A stretch of 64,000 nucleotides of DNA from DATAOG01 sp963798075. Its GTDB lineage: Bacteria; Pseudomonadota; Alphaproteobacteria; Geminicoccales; Geminicoccaceae. Both the position numbers and the translations under genes were made by a program. Of the stretch, positions 52,113 through 61,400 are shown one piece after another. The stretch is taken from contig CAWCRU010000038.1 in assembly GCA_963798075.1 (NCBI GenBank), positions 39,178-103,177 on the forward strand, written 5' to 3'. Every line of letters starts with the position of its first letter. The stretch's first letter is position 1. The notes beneath the pieces are model-generated. The model was not told the origin of the DNA, searched no databases, and saw only the letters and a list, made by a program, of their open reading frames with translations.

Positions 52113-53387
52113 ATGAGCGCAGGCCACGGCGAAAGCCCAGTCTACAGCAACCGGGTCGTCCGCTGGATCGAGTACCGGCTGCCGGTCTTCAGCACCCTCG
52201 ACAATTTCGTCGGCGCCGGCTATCCGGCCCCGCGCAATCTGACCTACTGGTGGAACTTCGGCTCGCTCGCCGGCATCGCGCTCGTGCTGCAGATCCTGAC
52301 GGGCGTCGTCCTCGCGATGCATTACACTCCCCACGTCGACTTCGCCTTCGACAGTATCGAGCACATCATGCGCGACGTCAATTTCGGCTGGCTGCTGCGC
52401 TATGCCCACGCCAACGGCGCCTCGATGTTCTTCGTCGTCGTCTACATCCACGTCTTCCGCGGCTTGTACTACGGTTCCTACAAGGCGCCGCGCGAGCTGC
52501 TGTGGATGCTGGGCGTGGTCATCCTGCTGCTAATGATGGCGACCGCCTTCATGGGCTACGTCCTGCCCTGGGGCCAGATGAGCTTCTGGGCGGCGACCGT
52601 GATCACCAATCTGTTTTCCGCGATCCCCTTGTTCGGCGAAAGCATCGTGTCCTGGCTGTGGGGCGGCTTCTCGGTCGACAACCCCACCCTCAACCGGTTC
52701 TACTCCCTTCATTACCTCCTGCCGTTCGTGATCGTCGGCGTGATCATGCTTCACTTGCTGGCGCTGCACCAACACGGCTCGAACAATCCGCTCGGCATCG
52801 ACCGCCAATCGCCCAAGGACAGTCTGCCATTTCATCCCTACTACACGATCAAGGACACCTTCGGTCTCGGGGTCTTCATGATCGTGTTCGCGATCCTGGT
52901 TTTCTATTACCCGGACCTGCTCGGCCACCCTGACAACTACATCAAGGCCAACCCGCTGCAGACGCCGCCGCACATCGTGCCCGAGTGGTACTTCCTGCCG
53001 TTCTACGCGATCCTGCGGGCCATCACCTTCAACGTCCTGTTCATCCCGGCGAAGCTGATGGGCGTGATCTTGATGTTCGGCTCGATCCTCGTTCTGTTCT
53101 TCCTGCCGTGGCTCGATACCTCGCCGGTCCGCAGCGCCCGTTTCCGACCGGTCTATAAGTGGTTCTTCTGGCTGCTGCTGCTCGATTGCGTGATGCTCGG
53201 CTACCTCGGCGCCCACCCGCCGGAGGGCAGCTACGTGTTCATGGCGCAGATCGGCACCGCTTACTATTACCTGTTCTTCCTGGTCCTGCTGCCCCTGCTC
53301 GGCAAGCTCGAGCGGCCGCGGCCTCTGCCGACCAGCATCAGCGAGCCGGTGCTGCCGCGCGGCGCGGCCGCGACCCCGGCCGAATGA
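52113..53387 (+). CDS. petB: Cytochrome b of the bc1 complex
   Basis: 424 residues with eight membrane spans. Visible are 'NFGSLAGIALVLQILTGVVL', 'YAHANGASMFFVVVYIHVFR', 'PWGQMSFWAATVITN' and the Qo-site 'PEWYF'. Histidine pairs for both haems are in place. The length fits a fused b/subunit IV-type cytochrome b of proteobacteria. Its stop overlaps ATG 53384 of petC. Confidence 0.98.
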   Translation: MSAGHGESPVYSNRVVRWIEYRLPVFSTLDNFVGAGYPAPRNLTYWWNFGSLAGIALVLQILTGVVLAMHYTPHVDFAFDSIEHIMRDVNFGWLLRYAHANGASMFFVVVYIHVFRGLYYGSYKAPRELLWMLGVVILLLMMATAFMGYVLPWGQMSFWAATVITNLFSAIPLFGESIVSWLWGGFSVDNPTLNRFYSLHYLLPFVIVGVIMLHLLALHQHGSNNPLGIDRQSPKDSLPFHPYYTIKDTFGLGVFMIVFAILVFYYPDLLGHPDNYIKANPLQTPPHIVPEWYFLPFYAILRAITFNVLFIPAKLMGVILMFGSILVLFFLPWLDTSPVRSARFRPVYKWFFWLLLLDCVMLGYLGAHPPEGSYVFMAQIGTAYYYLFFLVLLPLLGKLERPRPLPTSISEPVLPRGAAATPAE

Positions 53388-53395
53388 GGACGACG

Positions 53396-54169
53396 ATGGC
53401 ATCTTTCCGGCTGGCCTGGACCATGGCGGCGGCGGGCGTGATCGTCGCGCTCTGCGGCGGCGCTGCCGCCGCGGCCGAGGGCGTGCCGGAGCCGATGGCC
53501 CGCCAGTGGCCGTTCGAGGGCGTGTTCGGTCATTTCGACCGCGCTGCCACCCAGCGCGGCCTGCAGATTTACCGCGAGGTCTGCTCCAACTGCCATTCGC
53601 TCAACTACATCGCTTTCCGCAACCTGGGCGAGCTCGGCTACAACGAGGACCAGGTCAAGGCGATCGCCGCCGAGTACCAGATCACCGACGGGCCCGACGA
53701 TCAGGGCGAGATGTATCAGCGGCCGGGCAAGCCCAGCGACGTCTTTCCGCCGCCCTTCGCCAACGAGCAGGCCGCCCGGGCCGCCAACGGCGGCGCTTTG
53801 CCGCCCGATCTGTCCTTGATCACCAAGGCGCGGGCCGACGGCAGCAACTACGTCTTCAGCCTGCTGCAGGGCTATCACGAGCCGCCGCCGGATACCGCCG
53901 GCCCCGAGGGGACCTATTTCAACATCTTCTTCCCGAGCCACTGGATCAAGATGCCGCCGCCCCTGGCGGCCGACCAGGTGACCTATGCCGACGGCACCAG
54001 CGCCAGCCTCGAGCAGGAGGCGAGCGACGTCGCGAGCTTCCTCACCTGGGCCGGCGAGCCGACCATGGAGAGCCGCAAGCAGAGCGGCCTCAAGGTCATG
54101 CTGTTCCTGGTCGTGCTGACCGCGCTGCTGTACGCGACCAAGCGCAAGATCTGGGCCCACCTGCACTGA
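53396..54169 (+). CDS. petC: Cytochrome c1 of the bc1 complex
   Basis: 257 residues. Signal peptide ('RLAWTMAAAGVIVALCGGAA'), haem motif 'CSNCH' near residue 62, 'KMPPPL' with the axial Met, and a C-terminal anchor 'SGLKVMLFLVVLTALLYATK'. It passes electrons to soluble cytochromes c. ATG 53396 ('gaggacg' upstream) is preferred to ATG 53384, which overlaps the petB stop. Confidence 0.97.
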   Translation: MASFRLAWTMAAAGVIVALCGGAAAAAEGVPEPMARQWPFEGVFGHFDRAATQRGLQIYREVCSNCHSLNYIAFRNLGELGYNEDQVKAIAAEYQITDGPDDQGEMYQRPGKPSDVFPPPFANEQAARAANGGALPPDLSLITKARADGSNYVFSLLQGYHEPPPDTAGPEGTYFNIFFPSHWIKMPPPLAADQVTYADGTSASLEQEASDVASFLTWAGEPTMESRKQSGLKVMLFLVVLTALLYATKRKIWAHLH

Positions 54170-54241
54170 GCGCGCGCGGCGGGCGCCGGCGCGGTCCCGG
54201 CCCGGTTCGTCGGACGGCAAACGGTCGGACGCGCTCCGCTC

Positions 54242-55189
54242 TCAAGCCGCGCGACCGCGCGCCGGCAGCAGCCAGGTCAGGCAATCTGCGAACACCTGCT
54301 CCGAGCTCACCTCGTGGAGCAGCAGGTGGTGACGCTCGGCATAGAGGCGGAGCGCTCCCCGGCCGCCCAAGCGCTCGGCGAGCTCGTCGATCGCCTGCCG
54401 GCTGATGGTGCGGTCGAGCTCGCCGTACAGCACGAGTGTCGGCGGCAGCGGTACCTCGGGGTCGATCGACGCGAGGTTGGCCAGCTCAATCAGGCCGTCG
54501 TAGGTCCCGACGCTGAGCTCGCGCAGGATCAGGGGATCGTCGGCGAGCCGCGCCGATTCGTCGGGCGCAAGCCACGGGCGGCTGCCCCGGCGCAGCTCGA
54601 TCGCGAGCCACGGCAGAGCCAGCGCGCCGAGCCTGAGCGCCAGATCGTGCAGCTGCTGGAGCGGAACGTCGCCGGCGCGCACGCCGGGAGCGGCCAAGAT
54701 CAGCCGGTCGACGCCACCGACCTTGCCGCTACCGAGGCCGGCGAGGGCGACCGAGCCGCCCATGCTCTCGCCGAGCAGGATCAGCGGCAGGCCGGGCTCG
54801 TCGGCGCGCAACGCCGCAACCACGTCGGCCAGATCCTGCATCAGGGTCAGCGCGCCCGGCCAGACGCCGCGCGAGCCGGTCTCGCCGAACCCGCGCTGAT
54901 CATAGGCCAGCAAGGCGATGCCCCGCTCGGCCAGCCAGCTGCCGAGCCGCGCGAACGACTGCCGATAATCGCCATAGCCGTGCAGGCCGAGCACCAGGGC
55001 CTTGGGCAGCGCGGCCGGCTGCCAGCAGGTGAGCGGCAGGCGGGTACCATCGCCCAGGATGACGTGGTCGGGGTGCAGGGTCGGCGTCTGGCCGCGCGCC
55101 CGCGGCACCGGCCGCGGTCTGACCAGCGAGCCGGCGGCCAGCGCGACGGTCAGGCCGGCCAGCAGCACCCGAGACAAAAGCCGCACCAT
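54242..55189 (-). CDS. Alpha/beta hydrolase (monoacylglycerol lipase-like)
   Basis: 315 residues with an N-terminal membrane anchor or signal ('RVLLAGLTVALAAGSL'). 'LGLHGYGDYRQSF', nucleophile elbow 'LLGESMGGSVAL' (Ser near residue 149), 'LYGELDRTI' with the Asp, and 'AERHHLLLHE' with the His make a complete triad. It probably cleaves lysophospholipids or monoglycerides at the cell envelope. It converges on petC. Confidence 0.88.
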   Translation of the reverse strand: MVRLLSRVLLAGLTVALAAGSLVRPRPVPRARGQTPTLHPDHVILGDGTRLPLTCWQPAALPKALVLGLHGYGDYRQSFARLGSWLAERGIALLAYDQRGFGETGSRGVWPGALTLMQDLADVVAALRADEPGLPLILLGESMGGSVALAGLGSGKVGGVDRLILAAPGVRAGDVPLQQLHDLALRLGALALPWLAIELRRGSRPWLAPDESARLADDPLILRELSVGTYDGLIELANLASIDPEVPLPPTLVLYGELDRTISRQAIDELAERLGGRGALRLYAERHHLLLHEVSSEQVFADCLTWLLPARGRAA

Positions 55190-55241
55190 CGGATCCCCAC
55201 GTCTTCGCCTGTGGCTCCCCTCTCATCAGAAACCCGCCCTG

Positions 55242-55848
55242 TCAAGGTGCAAGCCCCTCACCGCCGCGCTGCCGGGCTCGAGCCGGCCGGCCGCCGGCTG
55301 CGGTCAGCCGCTCAGACGCGCCGGCCCAGTCGAGCCGCCGCCGGCTCGGCCCGTGGAAGCGGTAGCCGGTGCCGCCGGCTGCCTTGGCGCGGTACATCGC
55401 CGCGTCGGCCTCCCAGGTCAGGCGGTCGGGCGCCTGGCCGGGCTGGGCCGCGAGCGCGATGCCAAGGCTGGCGCCAAGCTCGACCATGAAGCCGCCGAGC
55501 TCGAACGGCTGGCGGAGGCTCGCCAGGATCTTTTCGGCGATCCGGGCGGCGTCGGCCTCGCGCTGCAGGCCCTCGAGCAGGATCGTGAACTCGTCGCCGC
55601 CGAGCCTCGCCACCGTGTCGGTGCGCCGGACCACGCGCAGCAGGCGCTTGGCGACCGCGGCCAGCAGCCGGTCGCCGGCGGGGTGGCCATAGCGGTCGTC
55701 GACCGCCTTGAAGCCGTCGAGATCGAGGAAGATGACCGCGACCAGCTGCCCCGTCGGGTCAGCGACCTGAGGGCGATCGAGCCGCCGCAGCGCCCGGGTC
55801 AAGCGGTCGTGGAACAGCGTCCGGTTGGGCAGGCCGGTCGTGCTTGGC
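55242..55848 (-). pseudogene. GGDEF (diguanylate cyclase) domain fragment lacking its N-terminus
   Basis: The sequence starts abruptly at 'TGLPNRTLFHDRLTRALRRL' and contains 'FLDLDGFKAVDDRYGHPAGD', the active site 'RLGGDEFTIL', and 'YRAKAAGGTGYRFH', so the catalytic domain is nearly complete. It lacks any sensor part or start codon. Similarity stops at 55839-55849, exactly where the opposite-strand xylB similarity begins. Confidence 0.75.
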
Positions 55849-55849
55849 C

Positions 55850-56606
55850 GGGCACCGGCCTGGTTTCGCTCGGCACCTCGGGCGTCGTGTTCGCGCCCAG
55901 CGCCGGCCTCGAGATCGACCCGGACGGCGCCCTGCACGCCTTTTGCCACGCCGTCCCCGGCCAATACCATCTGACGGGCATGGTCCTGTCCGCGGCCGGC
56001 AGCCTGCGCTGGTTTCGGGACGTGCTCGGCGCGCCCGCCGGAGCCGGTCGGGGCGATCCCTACGCCGATCTGACGGCCGCGGCCGCCGAGGTCGCGCCCG
56101 GCGCCGAAGGCCTGTTCTTCCTGCCCTATCTGACCGGCGAGCGGAGCCCGCACATGGACCCCTATGCGCGTGCCGCCTGGATCGGGCTGACGTTCGCCCA
56201 CGACCGGCGCCATCTCGTGCGCGCCCTGCTCGAGGGCGTGAGCTTCGCGCTGAAGGACTCGCTGGTCCTGATGCGGCGGCTCGGGGTCGCGCCCGATCGG
56301 CTCCATGCCGTCGGCGGCGGCGCCCGCAGCCCCGCCTGGCGGCAGATCCTGGCAGCCGTGCTGGGCCTGCCCCTGCAGCGCCTGGCGATCGAGGAGGGAC
56401 CGGCGCTCGGCGCAGCCCTGCTCGCTGCGGTCGTCGCCGGCGTGCATGCCGACGTCGATGCCGCGGTCGCGGCCGTGGTCCGCCCCGAGGGCGCAGCCGA
56501 CGCGCCGGATGCCGGGCCTTGCGCTCTCTACGACGAACTCTACCGGGACTTCAGCCGCCTTTATCCGGCGCTGAAGCAGACCGGCCTGTGGCGCGAACGG
56601 GCCTGA
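55850..56606 (+). pseudogene. xylB: Xylulokinase, C-terminal half only
   Basis: About 250 residues of the FGGY kinase C-terminal domain: 'PGTGLVSLGTSGVVFAPSAG', 'GLFFLPYLTGERSPHMDP', 'AVGGGARSPAWRQILAAVLG', ending 'LYPALKQTGLWRERA'. The N-terminal sugar-binding half (about 240 residues) is missing, so it cannot be a working kinase. It meets the GGDEF fragment head to head at about 55845. Confidence 0.75.
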
Positions 56607-56626
56607 ACGGGGCCCTGGGACAGGGA

Positions 56627-57259
56627 TCAAGTGCCGATCTCGAACGCGCTGCGCAGACCGTCGAGCACGTACTGCACGGCGAGGGCTGCGAGCAGGATGC
56701 CGAGCAGGCGCGAGACCACGTGGGTCAGCGTCGGGCCGAGCAGGCGCTCGAGCGGCTCGACCAGCAGCAGGACCAGGCCGCAGAGCGCCATCACCGCGAA
56801 CAGGACGGCGAGCACGAGGCCTTGGGCTGCGGGCTCGCCGTCGTAGCGCGCCATCAGCAGCATGATCGAGGCGATCGCGCCGGGCCCGGAGAGCAGCGGG
56901 ATCGCGAGCGGGAAGACCGCGATGTCGTCGTGGCCGCCGACCTCGCGCAATTCGTCCGCCGCGCGCGAGCGGCGGTCGGTGCGGCGCTCGAAGACCATCT
57001 CGAGCGCGATCAGCAGCAGCATCAGGCCGCCCGCCGTCCGGAACGCGGCGAGCCCGATGCCGAGCAGGCCCAGCAGACGCTCGCCGGCCAGCCCGAAGCC
57101 GAACAGGATCAGCCCCGCGATCAGCGTCCCCTTGAGCGCCATCCGGCGGCGGTCGGCGGCGGCCATGCCGGCGGTGAGCGCCAGCAGCACCGGCACCAGC
57201 CCGAGCGGGTCGATGACCACGAAGAGCGTCGTGAACGCGTGCAGGCCGACATCGAGCAT
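56627..57259 (-). CDS. MarC-family integral membrane protein
   Basis: 210 residues, six predicted spans. 'TLFVVIDPLGLVPVLLALTA' is the family opening, with 'IALEMVFERR' and 'FPLAIPLLSGPGAIASIMLL' following. MarC proteins were named from the mar locus, but no transport function is established. It lies 20 bases after the xylB remnant on the opposite strand. Confidence 0.93.
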   Translation of the reverse strand: MLDVGLHAFTTLFVVIDPLGLVPVLLALTAGMAAADRRRMALKGTLIAGLILFGFGLAGERLLGLLGIGLAAFRTAGGLMLLLIALEMVFERRTDRRSRAADELREVGGHDDIAVFPLAIPLLSGPGAIASIMLLMARYDGEPAAQGLVLAVLFAVMALCGLVLLLVEPLERLLGPTLTHVVSRLLGILLAALAVQYVLDGLRSAFEIGT

Positions 57260-57346
57260 GGCGCCTGGCCCCCCCCATCGCGAACCCCCGGCGGCGGCCG
57301 CTCCGCCAAGGTTAAGGTCCCGACTGAGTATTCTAGGTTAACTTTC

Positions 57347-57375
57347 TTGCATAAAAGGCAAAAATCATCTAGAAT
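57347..57375 (+). promoter_or_regulatory. Sigma-70-type promoter for the SPOR gene
   Basis: TTGCAT (57347-57352), a 17-base spacer and TAGAAT (57370-57375) lie in a low-GC patch. Transcription would start near 57382. This supports ATG 57413 as the start and rules out the in-frame ATG at 57374. Confidence 0.55.
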
Positions 57376-57412
57376 GCATTTGACATGGACGCCCATGGCG
57401 GAGGAATTGTCG

Positions 57413-58513
57413 ATGACCGGCGGCAGCTTCGAGCCCTACCGAGTTGCCGAGACCGGCTGGCAGGGCGGTTCGGATGCGTGGACCTGGGAACCGTCCGGGA
57501 GTTGGGAGCACGCCGAAACCTGGGACTACGACGAGGGCCGGGCAACCGCTGAAGCCCAGGACCTGCAGGGATCGCCTTTGCCGGATCGGCAGGAGAGCCC
57601 CCGGTTCGGCCGTTTCCGGGCCGCGGTCGCGGACGCGGCGCCGGCGATGCCGGGCCCGCGCAGGCCATCGCGGGTCCGTCCGCCGGCCGATCTCACCTGG
57701 CTCGATGCGGCCAAGACCCTGCGCTTCTGGTCGAGCGTGGTTTGGCTGGTGAGCGCCGCCGGCGCCGGCGTGCTGGCGGGTATCGTCAGCACCGACATCG
57801 TGGCGCTGGCGCTCAATCCCGCCGCTCCGAGCGTGCTCGCGACCCAACTCGCGACGGCGTCGAGCGCCTCGCGTCCGGCGGGGCCGGCGGCCGCACCCGC
57901 GTCCGTGACCACGGCTGCCCAGGCGGCGGCGCGACCGGCGCCGAGCCCCGAGCAGGCGGTCCCATCGAACACGACGGTCGCGACCGTGGCCCGGCAGCTC
58001 GAGCCGCTCGCCGCCGAGGATCAGCCCCCGTCGGCGGCGTCGCAGCCGGCGGCGTTGCAGCCGGCGCCCTTGCCGCCGGCGGTCGCGGTCGAGCCCGCCC
58101 CGGATCTGCCCGCCGCCGCGACCCAGCCTCCGGCTGCGGCGGCCGCGCCCGCCATGGTTGCCGACCAGGCCGAGCGCGGGCCGACGCCGGCGCCGCCCCA
58201 GGCGGCCTCGGCAGCGCGGGTCGCAGCACCGGTCGCGCCGGCGAGCGCGAACGCGCCGAGCGCGGAGTATCGCGTGCAGCTCGCCATGCTGCGCGACAAG
58301 CAGAACGTCAAATACGTCTGGCACGATTTCGTGGCCCAGCTCGGTTCGGCCGCCTCCGAGCTCAAGCGCTACGTCCTGCCGACCCAGACCGCCCACGGCA
58401 CCCGCCACCTGGTCCAGGTCGGCCCGTTCGCGGACCAGGACCACGCCGAGGCCATGTGCAGCAAGCTCAAGCAACGAGGCGGCGACTGCCTGGTGGTTCA
58501 CCGGCCGTCCTAG
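57413..58513 (+). CDS. SPOR-domain membrane protein
   Basis: 366 residues. Cytoplasmic N-terminus, one membrane span at about 105-130 ('FWSSVVWLVSAAGAGVLAGI'), a long Ala/Pro-rich periplasmic linker (about 140-280), and a C-terminal SPOR domain ('SAEYRVQLAMLRDKQNVKYV', 'HLVQVGPFADQDHAEAMCSK'). SPOR domains bind denuded glycan at division septa, so a role in division or cell-wall turnover is likely. 'GGAGGAA' lies 7 bases before ATG 57413. Confidence 0.87.
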   Translation: MTGGSFEPYRVAETGWQGGSDAWTWEPSGSWEHAETWDYDEGRATAEAQDLQGSPLPDRQESPRFGRFRAAVADAAPAMPGPRRPSRVRPPADLTWLDAAKTLRFWSSVVWLVSAAGAGVLAGIVSTDIVALALNPAAPSVLATQLATASSASRPAGPAAAPASVTTAAQAAARPAPSPEQAVPSNTTVATVARQLEPLAAEDQPPSAASQPAALQPAPLPPAVAVEPAPDLPAAATQPPAAAAAPAMVADQAERGPTPAPPQAASAARVAAPVAPASANAPSAEYRVQLAMLRDKQNVKYVWHDFVAQLGSAASELKRYVLPTQTAHGTRHLVQVGPFADQDHAEAMCSKLKQRGGDCLVVHRPS

Positions 58514-58549
58514 CCGGCGCCGGCCCCGACCTCGAGCCAGACACAGGGC

Positions 58550-59884
58550 ATGCTGCCGCAGGAGATCATTCGCCGCAAACGTGACGGGCAGGCGCTCGAC
58601 GCCGCCGAGATCGCGTTCTTCGTCGAGGGCCTGACCGCCGGACGGATCACCGAGGGCCAGGTCGCGGCACTCGCGATGGCGGTGTTCTTCAACGGCATGG
58701 CGCGCGCCGAGATCGTCGCGCTGACCCGCGCCATGACCAACTCCGGGCGGCGGCTGAGCTGGGACGACCTCGACGGACCCGTGGTCGACAAGCATTCGAC
58801 CGGCGGGGTCGGCGACAAGGTGAGCCTGATCCTCGCCCCGGTCATCGCGGCCTGCGGCGCCTACGTGCCGATGATCTCGGGCCGCGGCCTCGGCCATACC
58901 GGCGGCACCCTCGACAAGCTCGACAGCATCCCGGGCTACGATACCGCCCCCGACGTCGACGGTCTGCGCCGGGTGGTGCGCGCGGCCGGCTGCGCGATCA
59001 TCGGCCAGACCGGCGATCTGGCACCGGCCGACCGGCGCCTCTATGCGATCCGCGACGTGACCGCGACGGTCGAGACGATCCCGCTGCTGACCAGCTCGAT
59101 CCTGTCGAAGAAGCTTGCAGCCGGCCTCGATGCCCTGGTCATGGACGTCAAGGTCGGCTCCGGGGCCTTCCTGCCGACCCTCGAGGCGACCCGGGATCTC
59201 GCGACCACGCTCGTCGAGGTCGCGAACGGCGCCGGGCTGCGCTGCTCGGCCCTGCTCACCGACATGGACCAATGCCTCGGGCGCACCGCCGGCAATGCGC
59301 TCGAGGTGCGCGAGGCGATCGATGCGCTGACCGGCCGCGGCTTCGAACCGCGGCTGCGCGAGGTGACCCTGGCGCTCGCGGCCGAGCTCCTGGCGCTCGC
59401 GGGCGACGCCGCGGATGCCCGCGCGCGGGTCGAGCGCGCCCTCGACAGCGGGGCGGCGGCCGAGCGCTTCGGGCGCATGGTGAGCGCGCTGGGCGGTCCG
59501 GGCGATCTTTTGGAGCGGCGGCCCGCCCGCTACCTGCCGGCGGCGCCGGTCCGGCGGCCGGTCGACCTCGCGGCCGGCGGTTTCGTCGCCGCGATCGACG
59601 TCCGCGCCCTCGGCCTCGCCGTGGTCACGCTCGGGGGCGGCCGCCAGCGCCCGACCGACCCGATCGATCACGCGGTCGGCCTGACCGAGGTCAGGGGCGT
59701 GGGCGAGCCGGTCGGGCGGGATCAGCCGTTCGCGGTCGTCCACGCCCGCAGCGATGCGGCGGCGGCGGCCGCGATCGCCCGGATTCAATCAGCAGTTGTG
59801 GTCACGGACGCGCCGCCCGCGTCCCGACCGGAGGTTATCCAGGGCGCCGTCTCGGCTGTCGATTCTCGACCGCAAAGCCCTTGA
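58550..59884 (+). CDS. deoA: Thymidine phosphorylase
   Basis: 444 residues, full length. 'LPQEIIRRKRDGQALDAAEI' starts the fold, 'DKHSTGGVGDKVSLILAPVI' is the phosphate-binding signature near residue 80, and 'MISGRGLGHTGGTLDKLDSI' the second active-site block. It splits thymidine to thymine and deoxyribose-1-phosphate. It stands 36 bases after the SPOR gene and may share its promoter. Confidence 0.96.
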   Translation: MLPQEIIRRKRDGQALDAAEIAFFVEGLTAGRITEGQVAALAMAVFFNGMARAEIVALTRAMTNSGRRLSWDDLDGPVVDKHSTGGVGDKVSLILAPVIAACGAYVPMISGRGLGHTGGTLDKLDSIPGYDTAPDVDGLRRVVRAAGCAIIGQTGDLAPADRRLYAIRDVTATVETIPLLTSSILSKKLAAGLDALVMDVKVGSGAFLPTLEATRDLATTLVEVANGAGLRCSALLTDMDQCLGRTAGNALEVREAIDALTGRGFEPRLREVTLALAAELLALAGDAADARARVERALDSGAAAERFGRMVSALGGPGDLLERRPARYLPAAPVRRPVDLAAGGFVAAIDVRALGLAVVTLGGGRQRPTDPIDHAVGLTEVRGVGEPVGRDQPFAVVHARSDAAAAAAIARIQSAVVVTDAPPASRPEVIQGAVSAVDSRPQSP

Positions 59885-59912
59885 CGATCGACCTCGCCCA
59901 CCTCACTATAGT
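59881..59912 (+). promoter_or_regulatory. Promoter-like sequence at the deoA end
   Basis: TTGACG (59881-59886) is followed after 18 bases by ACTATA or after 20 bases by TATAGT. It overlaps the last codons of deoA and has no gene directly downstream on this strand, only the 250-base stretch described next. Confidence 0.4.
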
Positions 59913-59918
59913 AGTGTC

Positions 59919-60135
59919 CAAGGAAAGTTGGAGGACAGTTCGCAGTCGTTTGCGGTTTCGCGCAGACAACTCAGCAGGAGGGTGCGTAAACAGCATGACT
60001 CCACCGGACAATGCGTGATACTCCGACAATCTGGTCATTCGACTGAAATCAGGCTCGGCTTGAAAGTCGGGCGACATGGGGCAGCGCCCCATGCGAGAAA
60101 CCCCGCCGACGACACGGATCCGGCGGGGTTTCTGC
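59919..60135 (+). ncRNA. Candidate non-coding transcript
   Basis: The stretch runs from the promoter-like sequence to a strong hairpin. It has no protein of recognisable type on either strand. It contains two hairpins near its 3' end and several weak start codons with poor spacing. It might be a small RNA or the 3' untranslated region of deoA. Confidence 0.35.
60076..60133 (+). terminator. Double hairpin, probable bidirectional terminator
   Basis: ATGGGGC-AGC-GCCCCAT (60076-60092) is followed directly by AGAAACCCCGCCG (60096-60108) pairing perfectly over 13 bases with CGGCGGGGTTTCT (60121-60133). The 3' arm ends in TTTCT rather than a clean T-run. Placed between deoA (plus) and dodecin (minus), it suits termination from both sides. 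Confidence 0.6.
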
Positions 60136-60237
60136 ATCTCAGGCGACGCGCGTGAAGGTGGTCAGGCGACGCGCGTGAAGGTGGCTGCCCCCGGCTGAGA
60201 GCGAGCGACCGCCATCCACGGATGGCGAGCGGCGGGC

Positions 60238-60438
60238 TCAGTCGAGCACGAAGGTGACCTCGATCGTCACCCGATATTCGCTGATCTTGCCGTTCTCGAC
60301 CTTGGCCTTCTGCGCCACCACCTCGAGGCCGGTGATCCCGTGCAGCGTGCTCGCCGCACGGGTCAGGCCCTCGGTGACCGCGTCCTGAAAACCGCGCGGC
60401 GAGGACGCGGTGATCTTGGTGACCCGAGCAACCGCCAT
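60238..60438 (-). CDS. Dodecin (flavin-binding dodecamer)
   Basis: 66 residues: 'VARVTKITASSPRGFQDAVT', 'EGLTRAASTLHGITGLEVVA' and 'QKAKVENGKISEYRVTIEVT' match dodecin. The protein stores riboflavin/FMN or CoA in the cytosol. 'gaggagggtacc' precedes the ATG. Confidence 0.93.
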   Translation of the reverse strand: MAVARVTKITASSPRGFQDAVTEGLTRAASTLHGITGLEVVAQKAKVENGKISEYRVTIEVTFVLD

Positions 60439-60521
60439 GGTACCCTCCTCTGATGCAAGAGGCGCATCATACGCGCGCCCGGCGCTCGCGCCACCCCGTG
60501 CTGCCGTCGTGACGGCGGCTG

Positions 60522-61382
60522 CTAGCGCGATGGCACCGCCAGCACCGGGCAGGGTGCATGCCGGAGCACCCGCTCGGTGGTGCTGCCGCGGAGCGCGTCC
60601 ATGAAGCCTTGATGGCCCGCGGTCGCCATCGCGATCATGTCGGCCGGCCCCTCGCTCGCGACCGCCAGGATCTGTTCGATCACGTCGCCGCTGCGCACGC
60701 TATGCTCGACCGTGCGCCAGGTCCCCGGCTCCACCTCGATGGCGGTCGGATCGGTGGCGGTGCCGACATGGAGCAGCTGCAGGATCGCGTCCTCGGCGCC
60801 GAGCACCCGGGCGATGGCCCAGGCCGCGCGCAGCGCATAGGTCGGCCGCGGCTGCCGATCGACCGGGACCAGCACCCGACGAAGGCTGACCGCCCCGGTG
60901 TCGGGCGCAACGAAGCCGCGGGCGCCGTGCGGCATGAACAGCGTGAGGGCCTCGGCGGCGCGGGCGACCGGCTCGGCGACCGAGCCGTGCAGCCAGCGCG
61001 GCAGGCCGTCGCGCCCTTCGGTCGCGAGCACGATGATGTCGCTCGGATGACCGTCGAGGAAGCGCAGGATGCCCCGCACCGCATCGCGCTCGGGCATCCG
61101 GATCTTGGCGACCTGGACGCCAAGCTGCTCGAAGACCGCCGCCGGCGGGCTGCCTTCCTCGAGCAGGCCCCAGCTCGTCAGGGTCCGGCGCACGGCGGGA
61201 TAGGCGCCCCAGTCGGTATCGTCGTCGCGGTCGGGGTCGGTGTGCAGGACGTAGAGCTTCGATCGCCCCGAGGCGGCCAGGCGGAGCGCATGCGCAAAGG
61301 CGGGCAGGCCCGCCGTGGTCAGGTCGGTCGGATGCAGCACCGAACGGATCGGGCGCGTCGTCGAAGCCGCGGCATCGCTCAT
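60522..61382 (-). CDS. Universal stress protein, tandem UspA domains
   Basis: 286 residues with two Usp folds. The first (about 13-150) begins 'IRSVLHPTDLTTAGLPAFAH'; the second (about 160-286) begins 'LRRVLVPVDRQPRPTYALRA' and ends with the ATP-loop 'GHQGFMDALRGSTTERVLRH' and 'CPVLAVPSR'. The second domain keeps G-2x-G-9x-G(S/T), so it may bind ATP; the first is degenerate. Role in stress survival is inferred. Confidence 0.9.
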   Translation of the reverse strand: MSDAAASTTRPIRSVLHPTDLTTAGLPAFAHALRLAASGRSKLYVLHTDPDRDDDTDWGAYPAVRRTLTSWGLLEEGSPPAAVFEQLGVQVAKIRMPERDAVRGILRFLDGHPSDIIVLATEGRDGLPRWLHGSVAEPVARAAEALTLFMPHGARGFVAPDTGAVSLRRVLVPVDRQPRPTYALRAAWAIARVLGAEDAILQLLHVGTATDPTAIEVEPGTWRTVEHSVRSGDVIEQILAVASEGPADMIAMATAGHQGFMDALRGSTTERVLRHAPCPVLAVPSR

Positions 61383-61400
61383 CGTCGGATCTCCTGGAGG

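Noticed and set aside
59835..60137. A 100-codon minus-strand frame across the spacer after deoA
   Set aside because: It overlaps the deoA end and the terminator hairpins, its sequence resembles no family and its start has no ribosome site. The hairpin/promoter reading explains the region better.
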